Below are positions 27,164-37,633 of a stretch of 64,000 nt of DNA, one piece after another. The DNA lies in NCBI RefSeq assembly GCF_900105155.1, contig NZ_LT629762.1, positions 1,550,001 through 1,614,000 on the forward strand. The letters run 5' to 3'. The notes under the pieces are model-generated. The model did not search any database and had not been told where the DNA came from. It saw only the letters and a list, made by a program, of their open reading frames with translations. The position numbers and the translations under genes are program-made. The DNA comes from Pseudomonas prosekii (GTDB lineage Bacteria > Pseudomonadota > Gammaproteobacteria > Pseudomonadales > Pseudomonadaceae). Numbering within the stretch: position 1 is the stretch's first letter; every line of letters starts with the position of its first letter.

Positions 27164-28060
27164 TTAGCCGCGCGGGTGGTGTTTGGCGTGCAGGTCTTGC
27201 AGGCGGGCGCGGGCGACGTGGGTGTAGATCTGGGTGGTCGAGAGGTCGCTGTGGCCGAGGAGCATTTGCACCACGCGCAGGTCGGCGCCATGGTTGAGCA
27301 GGTGCGTGGCGAAAGCGTGACGTAATGTGTGCGGCGACAGCGATTTGCCGATCCCGGCGACTTTGGCCTGATGCTTGATGCGGTGCCAGAAGGTCTGGCG
27401 GGTCATCTGCTCGCCGCGCTGGCTGGGAAACATCACATCGCTCGGGCGTCCGCCGAGCAGCTCGCCCCGACCGTCGCGCAGATAACGTTCAACCCAGACA
27501 ATCGCCTCCTCGCCCATCGGCACCAGCCGTTCCTTGCTGCCCTTGCCCATGACGCGCAACACGCCCTGACGCAGGTTGACCTGCTCCAGCGTCAAGCTGA
27601 TCAGCTCGGTCACGCGCAGGCCGCAAGCGTAGAGCACTTCGAGCATGGCGCGGTCACGCTGGCCGATTGGTTCGCTCAAGTCCGGCGCGTTCAGCAGCGC
27701 CTCGACGTCGGCTTCCGACAGGGATTTGGGCAACGGCCTGCCGAGTTGCGGCATATCGACGCGCAAGGTCGGATCGACCGCAATCAGCTTTTCCCGCAGC
27801 AGATAACGATAAAAGCCACGCACGCCGGAGAGAAATCTCGCCGTGGAACGGGGTTTGTAGTTTTGCTCGAGGCGCCAGGCCAGGTGATCGAGGATCAACT
27901 CGCGGCCGGCATTGATCAGTTCGAGGTTTTTTTCCTGCAACCAGCCGTTGAACAGCGCCAAGTCGCTGCGATAGGCGTCCCGGGTGTTATCGGACAGGCC
28001 TTTTTCCAGCCAGAGCGCGTCGAGGAATTGGTCTATCAGGGGATGGTCGATGGCGGGCAT
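27164..28060 (-). CDS. xerD: Site-specific tyrosine recombinase XerD
   Basis: 298 aa. With XerC resolves chromosome dimers at dif. N-terminal SAM-like core-binding domain ([20 protein letters not shown]), catalytic Arg in [10 protein letters not shown] near 150, Lys in [12 protein letters not shown], HxLR motif in [25 protein letters not shown] and nucleophile Tyr near 279 in IYTHV. All catalytic residues are visible. No dif site was recognised in the window. Confidence 0.97.
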   Translation of the reverse strand: MPAIDHPLIDQFLDALWLEKGLSDNTRDAYRSDLALFNGWLQEKNLELINAGRELILDHLAWRLEQNYKPRSTARFLSGVRGFYRYLLREKLIAVDPTLRVDMPQLGRPLPKSLSEADVEALLNAPDLSEPIGQRDRAMLEVLYACGLRVTELISLTLEQVNLRQGVLRVMGKGSKERLVPMGEEAIVWVERYLRDGRGELLGGRPSDVMFPSQRGEQMTRQTFWHRIKHQAKVAGIGKSLSPHTLRHAFATHLLNHGADLRVVQMLLGHSDLSTTQIYTHVARARLQDLHAKHHPRG

Positions 28061-28112
28061 AAAGGCTCAGGCAAGACTGACAGTACAGTCAGGGAAGATA
28101 AATCGCAGGCAA

Positions 28113-28141
28113 CAAAAAAGCAGCCCGTAGGCTGCTTTTTT
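28113..28141 (-). terminator. Terminator after rplS
   Basis: AAAAAAGCAGCC, loop, GGCTGCTTTTTT: a symmetric intrinsic terminator 20 bp after the rplS stop, ending the rpsP-rimM-trmD-rplS operon before xerD. Confidence 0.9.
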
Positions 28142-28160
28142 CTGCATCGGGAAGCTGGAC

Positions 28161-28511
28161 TTAAGCCAGTTTTTCCTTGATGCGAGCTGCTTTACCGGAC
28201 AGGTCACGCAGGTAGTACAGCTTGGCTTTACGTACGTCACCGCGACGTTTAACGGCCATGCTGTCGATTTGCGGGCTGTAGGTCTGGAAAGTACGCTCTA
28301 CGCCAACACCGTTGGAGATTTTACGAACGGTGAAAGCACTGTTTACGCCGCGGTTACGCTTGGCGATAACAACACCTTCGAACGCTTGCAGACGCGAACG
28401 GTCGCCTTCCTTCACTTTCACCTGAACGACAACAGTGTCGCCCGGGGCAAAGGTAGGGATCTCTTTGGTCATCTGCTCTGCTTCGAGTGCAAGGATGATT
28501 TTGTTAGTCAT
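28161..28511 (-). CDS. rplS: 50S ribosomal protein L19
   Basis: 116 aa, full length. Family signatures: [40 protein letters not shown] and the basic tail [19 protein letters not shown]. At the 30S-50S interface. Last gene of the operon, 45 bp after trmD. Confidence 0.98.
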   Translation of the reverse strand: MTNKIILALEAEQMTKEIPTFAPGDTVVVQVKVKEGDRSRLQAFEGVVIAKRNRGVNSAFTVRKISNGVGVERTFQTYSPQIDSMAVKRRGDVRKAKLYYLRDLSGKAARIKEKLA

Positions 28512-28556
28512 GCTGTGCTCCTAAGGTAAATCGTCGGATTTACCATCGATACGTTG

Positions 28557-29309
28557 TTAACTATCGTCCCGCTCGCGGATGTATTCCTCGAGCAGCTTCT
28601 TCTCTTCTCCAGAAAGCGAGCGGCTTTCCAGAAGATCGGCGCGTCGTTCAAAGGTCCTACCAAGGGACTGCTGTAAACGCCAACGCCGGATATGCGCGTG
28701 ATTGCCACTTAGCAATACGTCGGGAACACGCTGATCCGCATACACCTCCGGTCGGGTGTAGTGCGGGCAATCCAGCAAACCATCCGTAAAGGAATCTTCC
28801 TCGGCGGAGTCCGCATGCCCTAAAGCTCCAGGCAGCAGTCGTGTAACCGCATCGATCAGGACCATCGCCGGCAGCTCGCCGCCAGACAGTACATAGTCGC
28901 CAATCGACCACTCTTCATCGACATGAGCATCAATAAAACGCTCGTCAATGCCTTCATAACGGCCGGCAATCAGGATCAATGCATCCAGATTCGCCAACTC
29001 GCGTACCGCCGACTGATTCAGTTGACGGCCTTGGGGGGACAGGTAAATCACCTTCGCCGCCTCCCCGGCTGCTGCCTTGGCCTGAACCAGAGCATCTTCC
29101 AGGGGTTTGATCTTCATCACCATGCCCGGGCCACCGCCAAATGGGCGATCGTCCACAGTGTGATGTCGATCCGTCGTGTAGTCTCGCGGATTCCAACAGG
29201 TGAGCTGCAACAGCCCCTGTTTCACCGCACGACTGGTGATGCCGTACTCGCTGATGGCGGAGAACATCTCGGGAAACAAACTGATCACTTCCACGCGCAA
29301 ATTAGCCAC
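28557..29309 (-). CDS. trmD: tRNA (guanine-37-N1)-methyltransferase
   Basis: 250 aa from GTG 29309, two bases after the rimM stop; the frame is open upstream but only in rimM shadow. Methylates G37 next to the anticodon with SAM, through a trefoil-knot SPOUT fold. Seen: [75 protein letters not shown] and the HYTRPEVY motif. Coupled to rimM by position. Confidence 0.97.
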   Translation of the reverse strand: MANLRVEVISLFPEMFSAISEYGITSRAVKQGLLQLTCWNPRDYTTDRHHTVDDRPFGGGPGMVMKIKPLEDALVQAKAAAGEAAKVIYLSPQGRQLNQSAVRELANLDALILIAGRYEGIDERFIDAHVDEEWSIGDYVLSGGELPAMVLIDAVTRLLPGALGHADSAEEDSFTDGLLDCPHYTRPEVYADQRVPDVLLSGNHAHIRRWRLQQSLGRTFERRADLLESRSLSGEEKKLLEEYIRERDDS

Positions 29310-29311
29310 GC

Positions 29312-29848
29312 TTAGAAGTCCGCATCCCATTCCACCTTCATCTCGCCTGCGGCAAGGTCGACGGCCAACACGCATTGCTCGGTATAGGGCAACAGGCGTT
29401 CGCGATCATCCAGGCTGCCTGCGCAAGGCTTGACCACCATTACATCATTGGCGCCGGTTTCCAGAAGATGATCGATCTTCCCGAGCAATTGCCCGAGTTG
29501 GTCAATGACCTTCAGACCTTCGAGCTGGTACCAGTAGTACTCGCCGTCGGTCAATTCAGGGAACAGGTTGCGCGGCACGCAGATCTCATAACCGGCCAGA
29601 AGACGAGCTTCTTCACGATCATCGAGACCCTTGAGCTTTGCGACCAGGAACTTGTCGTTCCCGCGTCCACTGACCAGCTCAACCTGTTTCACATTGCCTT
29701 CGCGCTTGAGCGTCCAGGTTTTGTACTGCAACAGGTTTTCAGTCGGATCAGTAAAGGAATACACCTTCACTTCGCCGCGAACGCCATGAACAGAGTAGAT
29801 TTTGCCGATAACGATCAAATCATCAGCAACAGCAGGCGTCGCGTTCAT
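29312..29848 (-). CDS. rimM: Ribosome maturation factor RimM
   Basis: 178 aa. Assists 30S head assembly and binds S19. N-terminal barrel with [19 protein letters not shown] and C-terminal PRC-barrel with [11 protein letters not shown], then [19 protein letters not shown]. Length typical. Between rpsP and trmD, 5 bp after rpsP. Confidence 0.97.
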   Translation of the reverse strand: MNATPAVADDLIVIGKIYSVHGVRGEVKVYSFTDPTENLLQYKTWTLKREGNVKQVELVSGRGNDKFLVAKLKGLDDREEARLLAGYEICVPRNLFPELTDGEYYWYQLEGLKVIDQLGQLLGKIDHLLETGANDVMVVKPCAGSLDDRERLLPYTEQCVLAVDLAAGEMKVEWDADF

Positions 29849-29853
29849 ATTGC

Positions 29854-30105
29854 TCAGGCCGCAGCCTTAGCCGAGTCCTTCAACAACTGAGCAACACGCT
29901 CAGAAGGTTGTGCACCAACGCTCAGCCAGTAGGCTACGCGCTCTTGGTTCACGGACAGACGGACTTCTTGACCACGAGCAACAGGGTTGAAGAAACCAAC
30001 CTGTTCCTTGTGCGAACCGTCGCGCGGGTTGCGGCTGTCGGTTACGGTCAAGTGGTAAAACGGGCGCTTTTTGGAGCCGCCAAGGGCAAGACGGATTGTT
30101 AGCAT
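29854..30105 (-). CDS. rpsP: 30S ribosomal protein S16
   Basis: 83 aa. Starts [19 protein letters not shown], with [21 protein letters not shown]; the S16 signatures are complete. First gene of the rpsP-rimM-trmD-rplS operon; AGGA about 11 bp before the ATG. Confidence 0.98.
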   Translation of the reverse strand: MLTIRLALGGSKKRPFYHLTVTDSRNPRDGSHKEQVGFFNPVARGQEVRLSVNQERVAYWLSVGAQPSERVAQLLKDSAKAAA

Positions 30106-30355
30106 GTGAACATCGTTCCTGTAGTCGGTGCTGCAAATCTAAAGGCACAGCGGGCATAGGTGCCCGAAAGGCCGCATATTCTAAGGAATATCCGGACTTT
30201 TGCAAATGACTTTTTCCGGCGGCCTTTCAGTCGCCATCAAGATTTGCTATAGAGCCGTCGTTGAAAACGGCGAGTCAGCTCCCGCCAATGGCGGGTTTAC
30301 TGGAGATCCCACATCCCTGTGGGTCGGAGCAAAGGCAAGCCCAGGCTCGAATTCT
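30106..30355. other. rpsP-ffh intergenic region with two small inverted repeats
   Basis: 250 bp between ffh (downstream end) and rpsP (upstream end), both minus strand. It holds CCCGCCAATGGCGGG (about 30287) and ATCCCACATCCCTGTGGGT (about 30308), which may fold in the ffh 3' transcript, and should hold the rpsP promoter. No gene seen. Confidence 0.5.
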
Positions 30356-31732
30356 TTACATTTTCGGCATGCCGCCGCCGGGCAGCATACCGCCCATGCC
30401 GCGCATCATTTTGGCCATTCCGCCTTTTGCGGAGAATTTCTTCATCATCTTCTGCATCTGCTTGTGTTGCTTGATCAAGCGACCGATGTCCTGCACCTGA
30501 GTGCCGGAGCCAATGGCGATCCGGCGTTTGCGCGAACCGCTGATCAGCTCAGGGTCGCGGCGCTCGGCCGGGGTCATGGAATTGATGATGGCTTCCATCT
30601 GCTTGAATTGCTTCTCCGCCGCGCCCTGGGCATTGCCCATTTGCGACAGGTTGACGCCGCCGATGTTCGGCAGTTTGTCCATGAGCCCGCCGAGGCCGCC
30701 CATGTTCTTCATTTGTTGCAGCTGATCGCGGAAGTCTTCGAGGTCGAAGCCCTTGCCCTTCTTCAGCTTCTTGGCCAGTTTGTCGGCCTTGTCCTTGTCG
30801 AGGGTCTGTTCGGCCTGCTCGATCAGGCTGAGCACGTCGCCCATGCCGAGGATGCGCGAAGCAATACGCTCGGGGTGGAACGGCTCGAGCGCTTCGCTCT
30901 TTTCGCCCATACCGATGAACTTGATCGGCTTGCCGGTGATGGCGCGGACTGACAGCGCGGCACCGCCACGGGCATCACCGTCAACCTTGGTCAGGATCAC
31001 GCCGGTCAGCGGCAATGCGTCGCCAAAGGCCTTGGCCGTGTTGGCGGCGTCCTGGCCGGTCATGGCATCGACCACGAACAGCGTTTCCACCGGGTTGATC
31101 GCGGCGTGCAATGCCTTGATCTCGCCCATCATCTCTTCGTCGATGTGCAGACGACCGGCGGTATCGACGATGACCACGTCGATGAATTTCAGCTTTGCTT
31201 CTTTAATAGCGGCTTGCGCGATCTCGACCGGCTTCTGGCTCAGGTCGGACGGGAAGAAGGTAACGCCGACTTCCCCGGCAAGCATTTCCAGCTGCTTGAT
31301 CGCCGCCGGACGGTAAACGTCAGCGGAAACGACCATGACGGTCTTCTTCTTGCGCTCTTTAAGGAAGCGCGCGAGTTTGCCGGCGGTGGTGGTTTTACCC
31401 GCGCCCTGCAAGCCGGCCATCAACACGACGGCAGGTGGAACGGCGCTCAGGTTCAGGTCTTCGTTGGCCGCGCCCATCAGGCTTTCGAGTTCGGCCTGGA
31501 CGATTTTCACGAAGGCCTGGCCCGGCGTCAGGCTGCGCGACACTTCAGTGCCGACGGCGCGTTCCTTGACCGAATTGACGAAGTCCTTGACCACCGGCAG
31601 GGCGACGTCGGCTTCGAGCAACGCCATGCGCACTTCACGCAGGGTGTCTTTGATGTTGTCTTCAGTCAGCTTGGCCTTGCCGGTGACATGGCGCAGCGTC
31701 TGCGAGAGACGGTCGGTTAAGTTTTCAAACAT
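30356..31732 (-). CDS. ffh: Signal recognition particle protein Ffh
   Basis: 458 aa GTPase that, with 4.5S RNA, targets nascent membrane proteins to FtsY. N domain (1-85); G domain with GLQGAGKTTTAGKLA (about 106), DTAGRL and TKVDGDARGG; the Met-rich M domain (after 300) with the RNA-binding GSRKRRIAIGSGT. C-terminal MMRGMGGMLPGGGMPKM is typical. Divergent from the ccsA-like gene. Confidence 0.98.
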   Translation of the reverse strand: MFENLTDRLSQTLRHVTGKAKLTEDNIKDTLREVRMALLEADVALPVVKDFVNSVKERAVGTEVSRSLTPGQAFVKIVQAELESLMGAANEDLNLSAVPPAVVLMAGLQGAGKTTTAGKLARFLKERKKKTVMVVSADVYRPAAIKQLEMLAGEVGVTFFPSDLSQKPVEIAQAAIKEAKLKFIDVVIVDTAGRLHIDEEMMGEIKALHAAINPVETLFVVDAMTGQDAANTAKAFGDALPLTGVILTKVDGDARGGAALSVRAITGKPIKFIGMGEKSEALEPFHPERIASRILGMGDVLSLIEQAEQTLDKDKADKLAKKLKKGKGFDLEDFRDQLQQMKNMGGLGGLMDKLPNIGGVNLSQMGNAQGAAEKQFKQMEAIINSMTPAERRDPELISGSRKRRIAIGSGTQVQDIGRLIKQHKQMQKMMKKFSAKGGMAKMMRGMGGMLPGGGMPKM

Positions 31733-31942
31733 TGCGCGATCCTTTCAGGCCCTGTACAGACCGGGATAATGGCGGCCCAGACCGGAGTAAACATGTGCTC
31801 GGCGAGCCTGCGGCGTGGGCAGGTCGCGGATTATAGCGAAGACTGCGTCTGGCGGACACCTCGCTGTCAGCTTGTCTGGTCTTTCGTGTGAAGTGGGTTC
31901 TATGCCAAACTCAGCGCCTTTCGGGCTTGCCTAACAGGATTT

Positions 31943-32755
31943 ATGCTCCCCTTGTCACCGAGTTTGCTCACCACTCTCGCCGCCGCCTGCTTATATGCCG
32001 CTGCGACTCTCTATCAAGGCACTCGTCTGGCCACCGGCGCCAAGGCGAACAAGCGCCTGCTGGTCATGCTCGGCGTGCTCGCGGTGCTGGCTCATAGCGC
32101 CAGCCTGCTGACCCACTTGCTGACGCCGATCGGCCTGGGCCTGGACTTTTTCAGTGCCGCCAGCCTGATCGCCGCAGCAGTGATTGCCCTGACGCTGCTG
32201 GCCTGCTCGCGAATTCCCGTGGAAAACCTTTTGGTTCTGCTGTTTCCGCTGGGGATGGCCACTGTGCTGCTGGCGCAATTCGCCCCCGCCGGCACCGTGC
32301 AGGTGATCGACGAAGAGCCCGGCATCCTCGCGCACATTCTGTTGTCGATCCTCGCCTACGGCATGTTCACCATCGCGGTGTTCCAGGCGTTGTTGCTGCT
32401 GGTGCAAGATCACCAGCTCAAGCACAAGCACCCGTCCGGGCTGATCAAGAATTTCCCACCACTGCAAACCATGGAAAGCCTGCTGTTCGGCTTTCTCTGG
32501 GCCGGTTGGACCCTGCTGTCGCTGTCGCTGATTTCCGGTTGGCTGTTCGTCGAGAACCTGTTCGCCCAACACCTGGTGCACAAAACCCTGCTGGCCTGTC
32601 TGGCGTGGATTGTGTTCAGCGTGTTGCTGTGGGGGCGTAACCGCCTCGGCTGGCGCGGGCACAAGGCGATCCGCTGGACCCTCGCCGGTTTTTGCCTGCT
32701 GATGCTGGCCTATTTCGGCAGCAAGCTGGTTCGTGAATACATTCTGCACATCTGA
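31943..32755 (+). CDS. CcsA-like inner-membrane protein (YpjD family, cytochrome c assembly-type)
   Basis: 270 aa with about eight membrane helices (for example LLTTLAAACLYAAATLY, ILAHILLSILAYGMFTIAVF). It belongs to the CcsA/ResC-like family next to ffh in many gammaproteobacteria; members have the WW-like core seen in haem handling proteins, but the role of this subgroup (YpjD) is unproven. Followed 12 bp later by the CorC-like gene, so probably an operon. Confidence 0.88.
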   Translation: MLPLSPSLLTTLAAACLYAAATLYQGTRLATGAKANKRLLVMLGVLAVLAHSASLLTHLLTPIGLGLDFFSAASLIAAAVIALTLLACSRIPVENLLVLLFPLGMATVLLAQFAPAGTVQVIDEEPGILAHILLSILAYGMFTIAVFQALLLLVQDHQLKHKHPSGLIKNFPPLQTMESLLFGFLWAGWTLLSLSLISGWLFVENLFAQHLVHKTLLACLAWIVFSVLLWGRNRLGWRGHKAIRWTLAGFCLLMLAYFGSKLVREYILHI

Positions 32756-32767
32756 CGGGCGGCAATA

Positions 32768-34003
32768 ATGGACGACTTGCCCATAGGGCCGATGCTGGCG
32801 GTGATCGCCCTGCTGATTTTGTGGTCGGGGTTGTTTACCGCCATCGAAGTCGCGCAACAGCATTTGCTGGCGCAGCGCGTGGCGTCGCGCTCCAGAGACA
32901 AACCGGTGGCGAAGCTGAGCTTCGCGCTCAACAGCCTGATCTTTTGCAACACCTTGTGCCGCGTGCTGGCCATCATCATCAGCACCTTGCTGGCGATTTT
33001 CACCTTCGCCGAAAACGGTCCGTGGGCCGCTTGCCTCGGGGTTGGCGTGCTGTTGCTGGTGTTCGCCGAATACCTGCCGCGCACCTTGGCCGTGCGCTAC
33101 CCGGACGCAATCCTCGCGTTGGGCAATACGCTGCTCGGCACGCCGCTGAAACTGGTCTACCCCGCCGCGTGGCTGCTCAACGCCTTCAGTCAATTGCTGA
33201 CGCGCCCGTTCGCCCGCAAAGCGAAAGTGGTGCAAAAAAGCGAAGACGAGGCGCCGACGGATCGCCACGAAGAACACGAACACGCTTCGACTCGCCCACA
33301 CGCCTTGTCGGGTATTCATGCGCTGGACAACATCACGGTCAACGACATTCTGGTGCCGCGCAGTGACGTCGACGGGATCAACCTCGACGACTCGCTCGAA
33401 GAAATCATCGAGCAACTACGCAGCAACCGGCGCACGCGTTTGCCGGTGTTCCACAGCGACATCAACCAGGTCGAAGCGGTGCTCAACACTCGGCAGATCC
33501 GCCATTTGCTGGCGGATGCGAGCCTGACCCTGGAAGCCTTGCAGGCAGCCTGTCACGAACCGTATTTCGTCCCGGAAAGCACGCCGCTGCAATTGCAGTT
33601 GCTGAACTTTCACAAGCAGCAGCGACGCCTGGGCATGGTGGTCGACGAGTACGGCGAAGTGCTTGGGATTGTCACGCTGGAAGACATTCTCGAAGAAATC
33701 GTCGGTGAATTCGAAAGCGAGCACAGCCTCGACAACCCGCACATTCATCCGCAGGCCGACGGCCGCTTGATGATTGATGGCGCGGCGTCGATTCGTGATC
33801 TGAATAAAAGCCTCGGTTGGCACCTGCCCAGCGATGGGCCGAAAACCCTTAACGGCTTGGTCACCGAGGCGCTGGAGACGATTCCGGAAAGCGCGGTGTG
33901 CCTGAAGATCGGTCGTTATCGGCTGGAGATTCTCGAGACCGAAGACAACCGCGTGACGCGCGTGTTGATCTGGCACACCAGCTCAGTCCCGGCTTTAATC
34001 TAA
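32768..34003 (+). CDS. HlyC/CorC family transporter (DUF21-CBS)
   Basis: 411 aa. Three to four membrane helices in a DUF21 (CNNM) domain (about 1-150), a charged linker rich in His/Glu (about 155-180), two CBS domains (NDILVPRSDVDGINLDDSL; MVVDEYGEVLGIVTLEDILE) and a C-terminal CorC_HlyC domain. Members are implicated in divalent cation (Mg2+/Co2+) efflux and resistance. Second gene of the pair with the ccsA-like gene. Confidence 0.93.
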   Translation: MDDLPIGPMLAVIALLILWSGLFTAIEVAQQHLLAQRVASRSRDKPVAKLSFALNSLIFCNTLCRVLAIIISTLLAIFTFAENGPWAACLGVGVLLLVFAEYLPRTLAVRYPDAILALGNTLLGTPLKLVYPAAWLLNAFSQLLTRPFARKAKVVQKSEDEAPTDRHEEHEHASTRPHALSGIHALDNITVNDILVPRSDVDGINLDDSLEEIIEQLRSNRRTRLPVFHSDINQVEAVLNTRQIRHLLADASLTLEALQAACHEPYFVPESTPLQLQLLNFHKQQRRLGMVVDEYGEVLGIVTLEDILEEIVGEFESEHSLDNPHIHPQADGRLMIDGAASIRDLNKSLGWHLPSDGPKTLNGLVTEALETIPESAVCLKIGRYRLEILETEDNRVTRVLIWHTSSVPALI

Positions 34004-34038
34004 AGCCGGACTCATTCCCCCTGTTGAAGTGATTTATC

Positions 34039-34172
34039 TGTGGCGAGGGGATTTATCCCCGTTGCGTTGCGAAGCAGCGCCAAAACCTGCCGCCGCGCGC
34101 TCCCTGATACACCGCGCATGCCGGCTTGGCGACTGCTTCGCAGCCGAACGGGGATAAATCCCCTCGCCACAA
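34039..34172. repeat. REP-like inverted repeat doublet (GTGGCGAGGG family)
   Basis: TGTGGCGAGGGGATTTATCC and GGATAAATCCCCTCGCCACA are exact complements about 95 bp apart; inner arms GCGTTGCGAAGCAG and CTGCTTCGCAGCC. The gap 34004-34369 holds this element and the promoter region of the following transporter. Confidence 0.85.
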
Positions 34173-34369
34173 CTGCATTGCCAGCTACATGTTGTCTTCG
34201 CAAGCCCTTTGTCACTTGTTCGATCATTAGCCACCTTCCTATAATCGAATCCGCTTACCCAAGCCCCGCCCTACCCCTGTGCTACCCGCACCCCGCTGCA
34301 AACCCACATCCCTGGGTGTTCGACCATAATAATTCGCTCCACTGGAGCATGACTGTCAGGGATCAACGC

Positions 34370-35686
34370 ATGACCACCAGCACCGCTTATAGCGACACCA
34401 CGCCTGCCCCGCCGACAAACTCCGCCACCCGCGTGGCCACTGCGAGTTTCATCGGCACGGCCATCGAGTTCTACGACTTCTACGTCTACGCCACCGCCGC
34501 CGCGCTGGTGATCGGGCCGGTGTTCTTTCCGCAGACCTCCGGCACCGCGCAAATGCTTTCGGCGTTTCTCACCTTCGGCATCGCGTTTCTCGCGCGACCG
34601 CTGGGCTCGGCGCTGTTCGGCCATTTCGGTGATCGCATCGGGCGCAAATCGACGCTGGTCGCATCGCTGCTGTTGATGGGCGTTTGTACAACGCTGATCG
34701 GCGTGTTGCCGGGTTACGACAGCATTGGCGCCTGGGCGCCGATTTTGTTGTGTGTGCTGCGCTTCGGCCAAGGCTTGGGATTGGGCGGTGAATGGGGCGG
34801 CGCGGCGTTGCTGGCGACCGAGAATGCGCCGAAAGGCAAACGTGCCTGGTTCGGCATGTTTCCGCAGCTGGGGCCGTCGATTGGTTTCCTTGCGGCCAAC
34901 GGTTTGTTTCTGACGCTGGCCATGACCCTCAGCGACGAGCAGTTCCGCGCGTGGGGCTGGCGCATTCCGTTCCTGCTGAGCGCGGCGCTGGTGATGGTCG
35001 GCCTGTACGTGCGCCTGAAACTCCACGAAACCCCGGTGTTCGCCAACGCCATGGCGCGTCAGGAACGGGTGAAGATTCCGCTGGTCGAGCTGTTCAGCCA
35101 ATACTGGGCGCCGATGTTGCTGGGTGCCGGATCGATGGTGGTTTGCTACGCGCTGTTTTATATCTCGACGGTTTTTTCGCTGAGTTACGGCGTGTCGACC
35201 CTCGGCTACACCCGCGAAACCTTCCTCGCGCTGCTGTGTTTTGCGGTGCTGTTCATGGCCGCCGCAACGCCGTTGTCAGCGCTGGCCAGTGACCGTTACG
35301 GGCGCAAACCGGTGCTGATCATCGGCGGCGTGCTGGCGGTTTTGTCGGGTTTCCTGATGGAGCCGTTGCTGACGCAGGGTTCGACCTGGGGCGTCGCGCT
35401 GTTCTTGTGCATTGAACTGTTTCTGATGGGCGTAACGTTTGCGCCGATGGGTGCGCTGCTGCCGGAGCTGTTTCCGACGCATGTGCGTTATACCGGGGCG
35501 TCAGCGGCCTACAACCTCGGCGGCATTGTCGGGGCCTCGGCGGCGCCGTTCTTTGCGCAGAAACTGGTGGCGATGGGTGGTTTGAGCTACGTCGGCGGGT
35601 ATGTGTCGGGGGCGGCGGTGCTGAGTTTGATCGCGGTGCTGTGCTTGAAAGAGACGCGTAATAACGATTTGAATCGGGTGGCCTGA
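34370..35686 (+). CDS. MFS transporter, metabolite:H+ symporter (MHS) family
   Basis: 438 aa from ATG 34370, with AGGG eight bases before; ATG 34349 is possible but its GGAG is only one base away. Twelve membrane helices. MHS signatures: ATASFIGTAIEFYDFYVYAT at the N-terminus and GHFGDRIGRKSTLV between helices 2 and 3, with RFGQGLGLGGEWGGAALLA. Relatives carry organic acids, betaines or shikimate; the substrate here is unknown. No catabolic genes adjoin it. Confidence 0.9.
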   Translation: MTTSTAYSDTTPAPPTNSATRVATASFIGTAIEFYDFYVYATAAALVIGPVFFPQTSGTAQMLSAFLTFGIAFLARPLGSALFGHFGDRIGRKSTLVASLLLMGVCTTLIGVLPGYDSIGAWAPILLCVLRFGQGLGLGGEWGGAALLATENAPKGKRAWFGMFPQLGPSIGFLAANGLFLTLAMTLSDEQFRAWGWRIPFLLSAALVMVGLYVRLKLHETPVFANAMARQERVKIPLVELFSQYWAPMLLGAGSMVVCYALFYISTVFSLSYGVSTLGYTRETFLALLCFAVLFMAAATPLSALASDRYGRKPVLIIGGVLAVLSGFLMEPLLTQGSTWGVALFLCIELFLMGVTFAPMGALLPELFPTHVRYTGASAAYNLGGIVGASAAPFFAQKLVAMGGLSYVGGYVSGAAVLSLIAVLCLKETRNNDLNRVA

Positions 35687-35695
35687 CAGAAAAAG

Positions 35696-35776
35696 CTTCG
35701 CGGGCAAGCCTCGCTCCTACAGATCTCCGCCGAACCTTGGCGTGATCCTGTAGGAGCGAGGCTTGCCCGCGAAGGC
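35696..35776. repeat. REP-like inverted repeat doublet (TAGGAGCGAGGCTTGCCCGC family)
   Basis: CTTCGCGGGCAAGCCTCGCT and its complement AGCGAGGCTTGCCCGCGAAG enclose about 40 bp. It lies exactly between the converging MHS transporter and purT genes. Confidence 0.85.
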
Positions 35777-35786
35777 CGCGCCGCGG

Positions 35787-36968
35787 TTACAGCTCGACTA
35801 CGACTGCCTGCGAAGCACGGGTCGCTTTGGCGCGAGCCGCTTCAATCGACTCATCGCGCGCCAACGCCACGCCCATCCGGCGCTGGCCGTTGACTTCAGG
35901 CTTGCCGAACAAACGCAACGCCGTGTCCGGCTCGCTCAGTGCCGCGCCCAGATTGCTGAAAGCGGTCTGGGTCGACTGCCCTTCCACCAGAATCACCGCC
36001 GAAGCCGATGGCCCGAACTGACGGATCAACGGAATCGGCAAGCCCAGAATCGCCCGCGCGTGCAGCGCGAACTGCGACAGGTCCTGAGAAATCAATGTCA
36101 CCAGACCGGTGTCATGCGGACGCGGCGAAACTTCGCTGAACCACACCTGATCACCCTTGATGAACAACTCGACGCCAAACAGACCCCGGCCACCCAAGGC
36201 CTCGGTCACGGCTTTGGCAACGCGCTCGGATTCTGCCAAGGCAATCGGGCTCATGGCTTGCGGCTGCCAGGATTCCTGGTAATCGCCCTTTTCCTGACGG
36301 TGACCGACCGGCGCGCAGAACGTGGTGCCGCCAATGTGGCGCACGGTGAGCAAGGTGATTTCGTAGTCGAAATCGATAAAACCTTCGACGATTACCCGCC
36401 CTTTACCGGCACGCCCACCTTCTTGCGCGTAATCCCACGCGGTTTTCACGTCATCGACGCTGCGCAACAGGCTCTGGCCCTTGCCCGACGAACTCATCAC
36501 CGGTTTGACCACGCACGGGAAACCGAGGTCTTCAACGGCTTTGCTGTAGTCCTCGAAGGTATCGGCGAAGTGGTACGGCGAGGTCGGCAGGTCCAGCTCT
36601 TCGGCGGCCAAGCGACGGATGCCTTCGCGGTTCATGGTCAGCGAGGTGGCGCGCGCGGTCGGGATCACGGTGAAGCCTTCGGCTTCCAGTTCGACCAGGG
36701 TTGCGGTGGCGATGGCTTCGATTTCCGGCACGATGAAGTGCGGTTTTTCGGCTTCGATCACCGCACGCAGGGCGGCGCCGTCGAGCATGTTGATCACGTG
36801 GCTGCGATGCGCGACTTGCATGGCCGGCGCGTCGGCGTAGCGATCGACGGCAATCACTTCAACGCCCAGGCGTTGCAGCTCGATCACCACTTCCTTGCCC
36901 AACTCGCCACAGCCACACAGCATTACGCGGGTCGCGGTTGGCGACAATGGAGTTCCGATACGGGTCAT
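35787..36968 (-). CDS. purT: Formate-dependent phosphoribosylglycinamide formyltransferase PurT
   Basis: 393 aa ATP-grasp enzyme making formyl-GAR from GAR, formate and ATP in purine synthesis. N-terminal [24 protein letters not shown]-grasp [32 protein letters not shown], and C-terminal [18 protein letters not shown]. Complete. Confidence 0.97.
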   Translation of the reverse strand: MTRIGTPLSPTATRVMLCGCGELGKEVVIELQRLGVEVIAVDRYADAPAMQVAHRSHVINMLDGAALRAVIEAEKPHFIVPEIEAIATATLVELEAEGFTVIPTARATSLTMNREGIRRLAAEELDLPTSPYHFADTFEDYSKAVEDLGFPCVVKPVMSSSGKGQSLLRSVDDVKTAWDYAQEGGRAGKGRVIVEGFIDFDYEITLLTVRHIGGTTFCAPVGHRQEKGDYQESWQPQAMSPIALAESERVAKAVTEALGGRGLFGVELFIKGDQVWFSEVSPRPHDTGLVTLISQDLSQFALHARAILGLPIPLIRQFGPSASAVILVEGQSTQTAFSNLGAALSEPDTALRLFGKPEVNGQRRMGVALARDESIEAARAKATRASQAVVVEL

Positions 36969-37068
36969 CTCAGGTCCTCAAAGAAGCGGATCATCGAGGG
37001 ATGCAATGCCGGGCACGCTTCCCATGGGGAGAAAGCGCGGCATTTTACATGAACTGCAGGGTTTGGCT

Positions 37069-37536
37069 TCAGCCGGCGACGGCCTGTTTGCGCAGGCGCC
37101 ACGCCATGATCAGCCACACGGCGGTGACGCCGGCGAACTTGGAGCCCATTGCGGTGAGGATCACGCCTGGGGTGAACGCGTCGATCATGCCGAAAAAGAT
37201 GAAGGTGTCGAGCGGGATGCTCAGCGCCGAACTTATCCACAGGCGATCGTGCAACGGCCGCTTGGTGATGCTGAACACCAGCCAGTCAATGCATTCGGAC
37301 ACCGCGAATGCGGTGGCGCTGGCCAGCGCAATCGATGGATCGGAGGTGACGTAGGACAACACCAGCGCCGCCAGCATCGCGACGATGGCGCCGTGACCGA
37401 AACGGGTCTGCACCATGTCGCGCAGCACGAACACCAGGCCGCCCCACGCCGACCAGATGATGTCGAGGTGCGGCGCAGTGGAAAAGGCGTAGTTGATCAG
37501 CACGACGCTGCTGATGTAGGAAATCAGGAAAATCAT
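37069..37536 (-). CDS. VUT family membrane transporter (queuosine-precursor/YhhQ-like)
   Basis: 155 aa with about five to six membrane helices (IFLISYISSVVLINYAFS at the start). Family features include the SECIDWLVFS segment and the late FFGMIDAFTPGVILTAMGSK. Members of the VUT/ECF-like family take up queuosine precursors. I did not recognise a preQ1 riboswitch upstream (37537-37633). Confidence 0.85.
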   Translation of the reverse strand: MIFLISYISSVVLINYAFSTAPHLDIIWSAWGGLVFVLRDMVQTRFGHGAIVAMLAALVLSYVTSDPSIALASATAFAVSECIDWLVFSITKRPLHDRLWISSALSIPLDTFIFFGMIDAFTPGVILTAMGSKFAGVTAVWLIMAWRLRKQAVAG

Positions 37537-37633
37537 GGGGTCGACCTGGGAAATTGGCGCACAGGTTACTTCAGGGAGTGAGGTCGGGCCAAGGGAGGGA
37601 AATGTTGAGATCGTTGCCGGACTTCAAGAGCCA

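Noticed and set aside
26813..28160. A dif site near xerD
   Set aside because: No 28-bp sequence with the XerC/XerD half-site pattern was recognised; dif is normally near the terminus and not by xerD.
37537..37633. A preQ1 riboswitch upstream of the VUT-family transporter
   Set aside because: Searched by eye on the minus strand; the typical short hairpin with an A-rich tail was not found.
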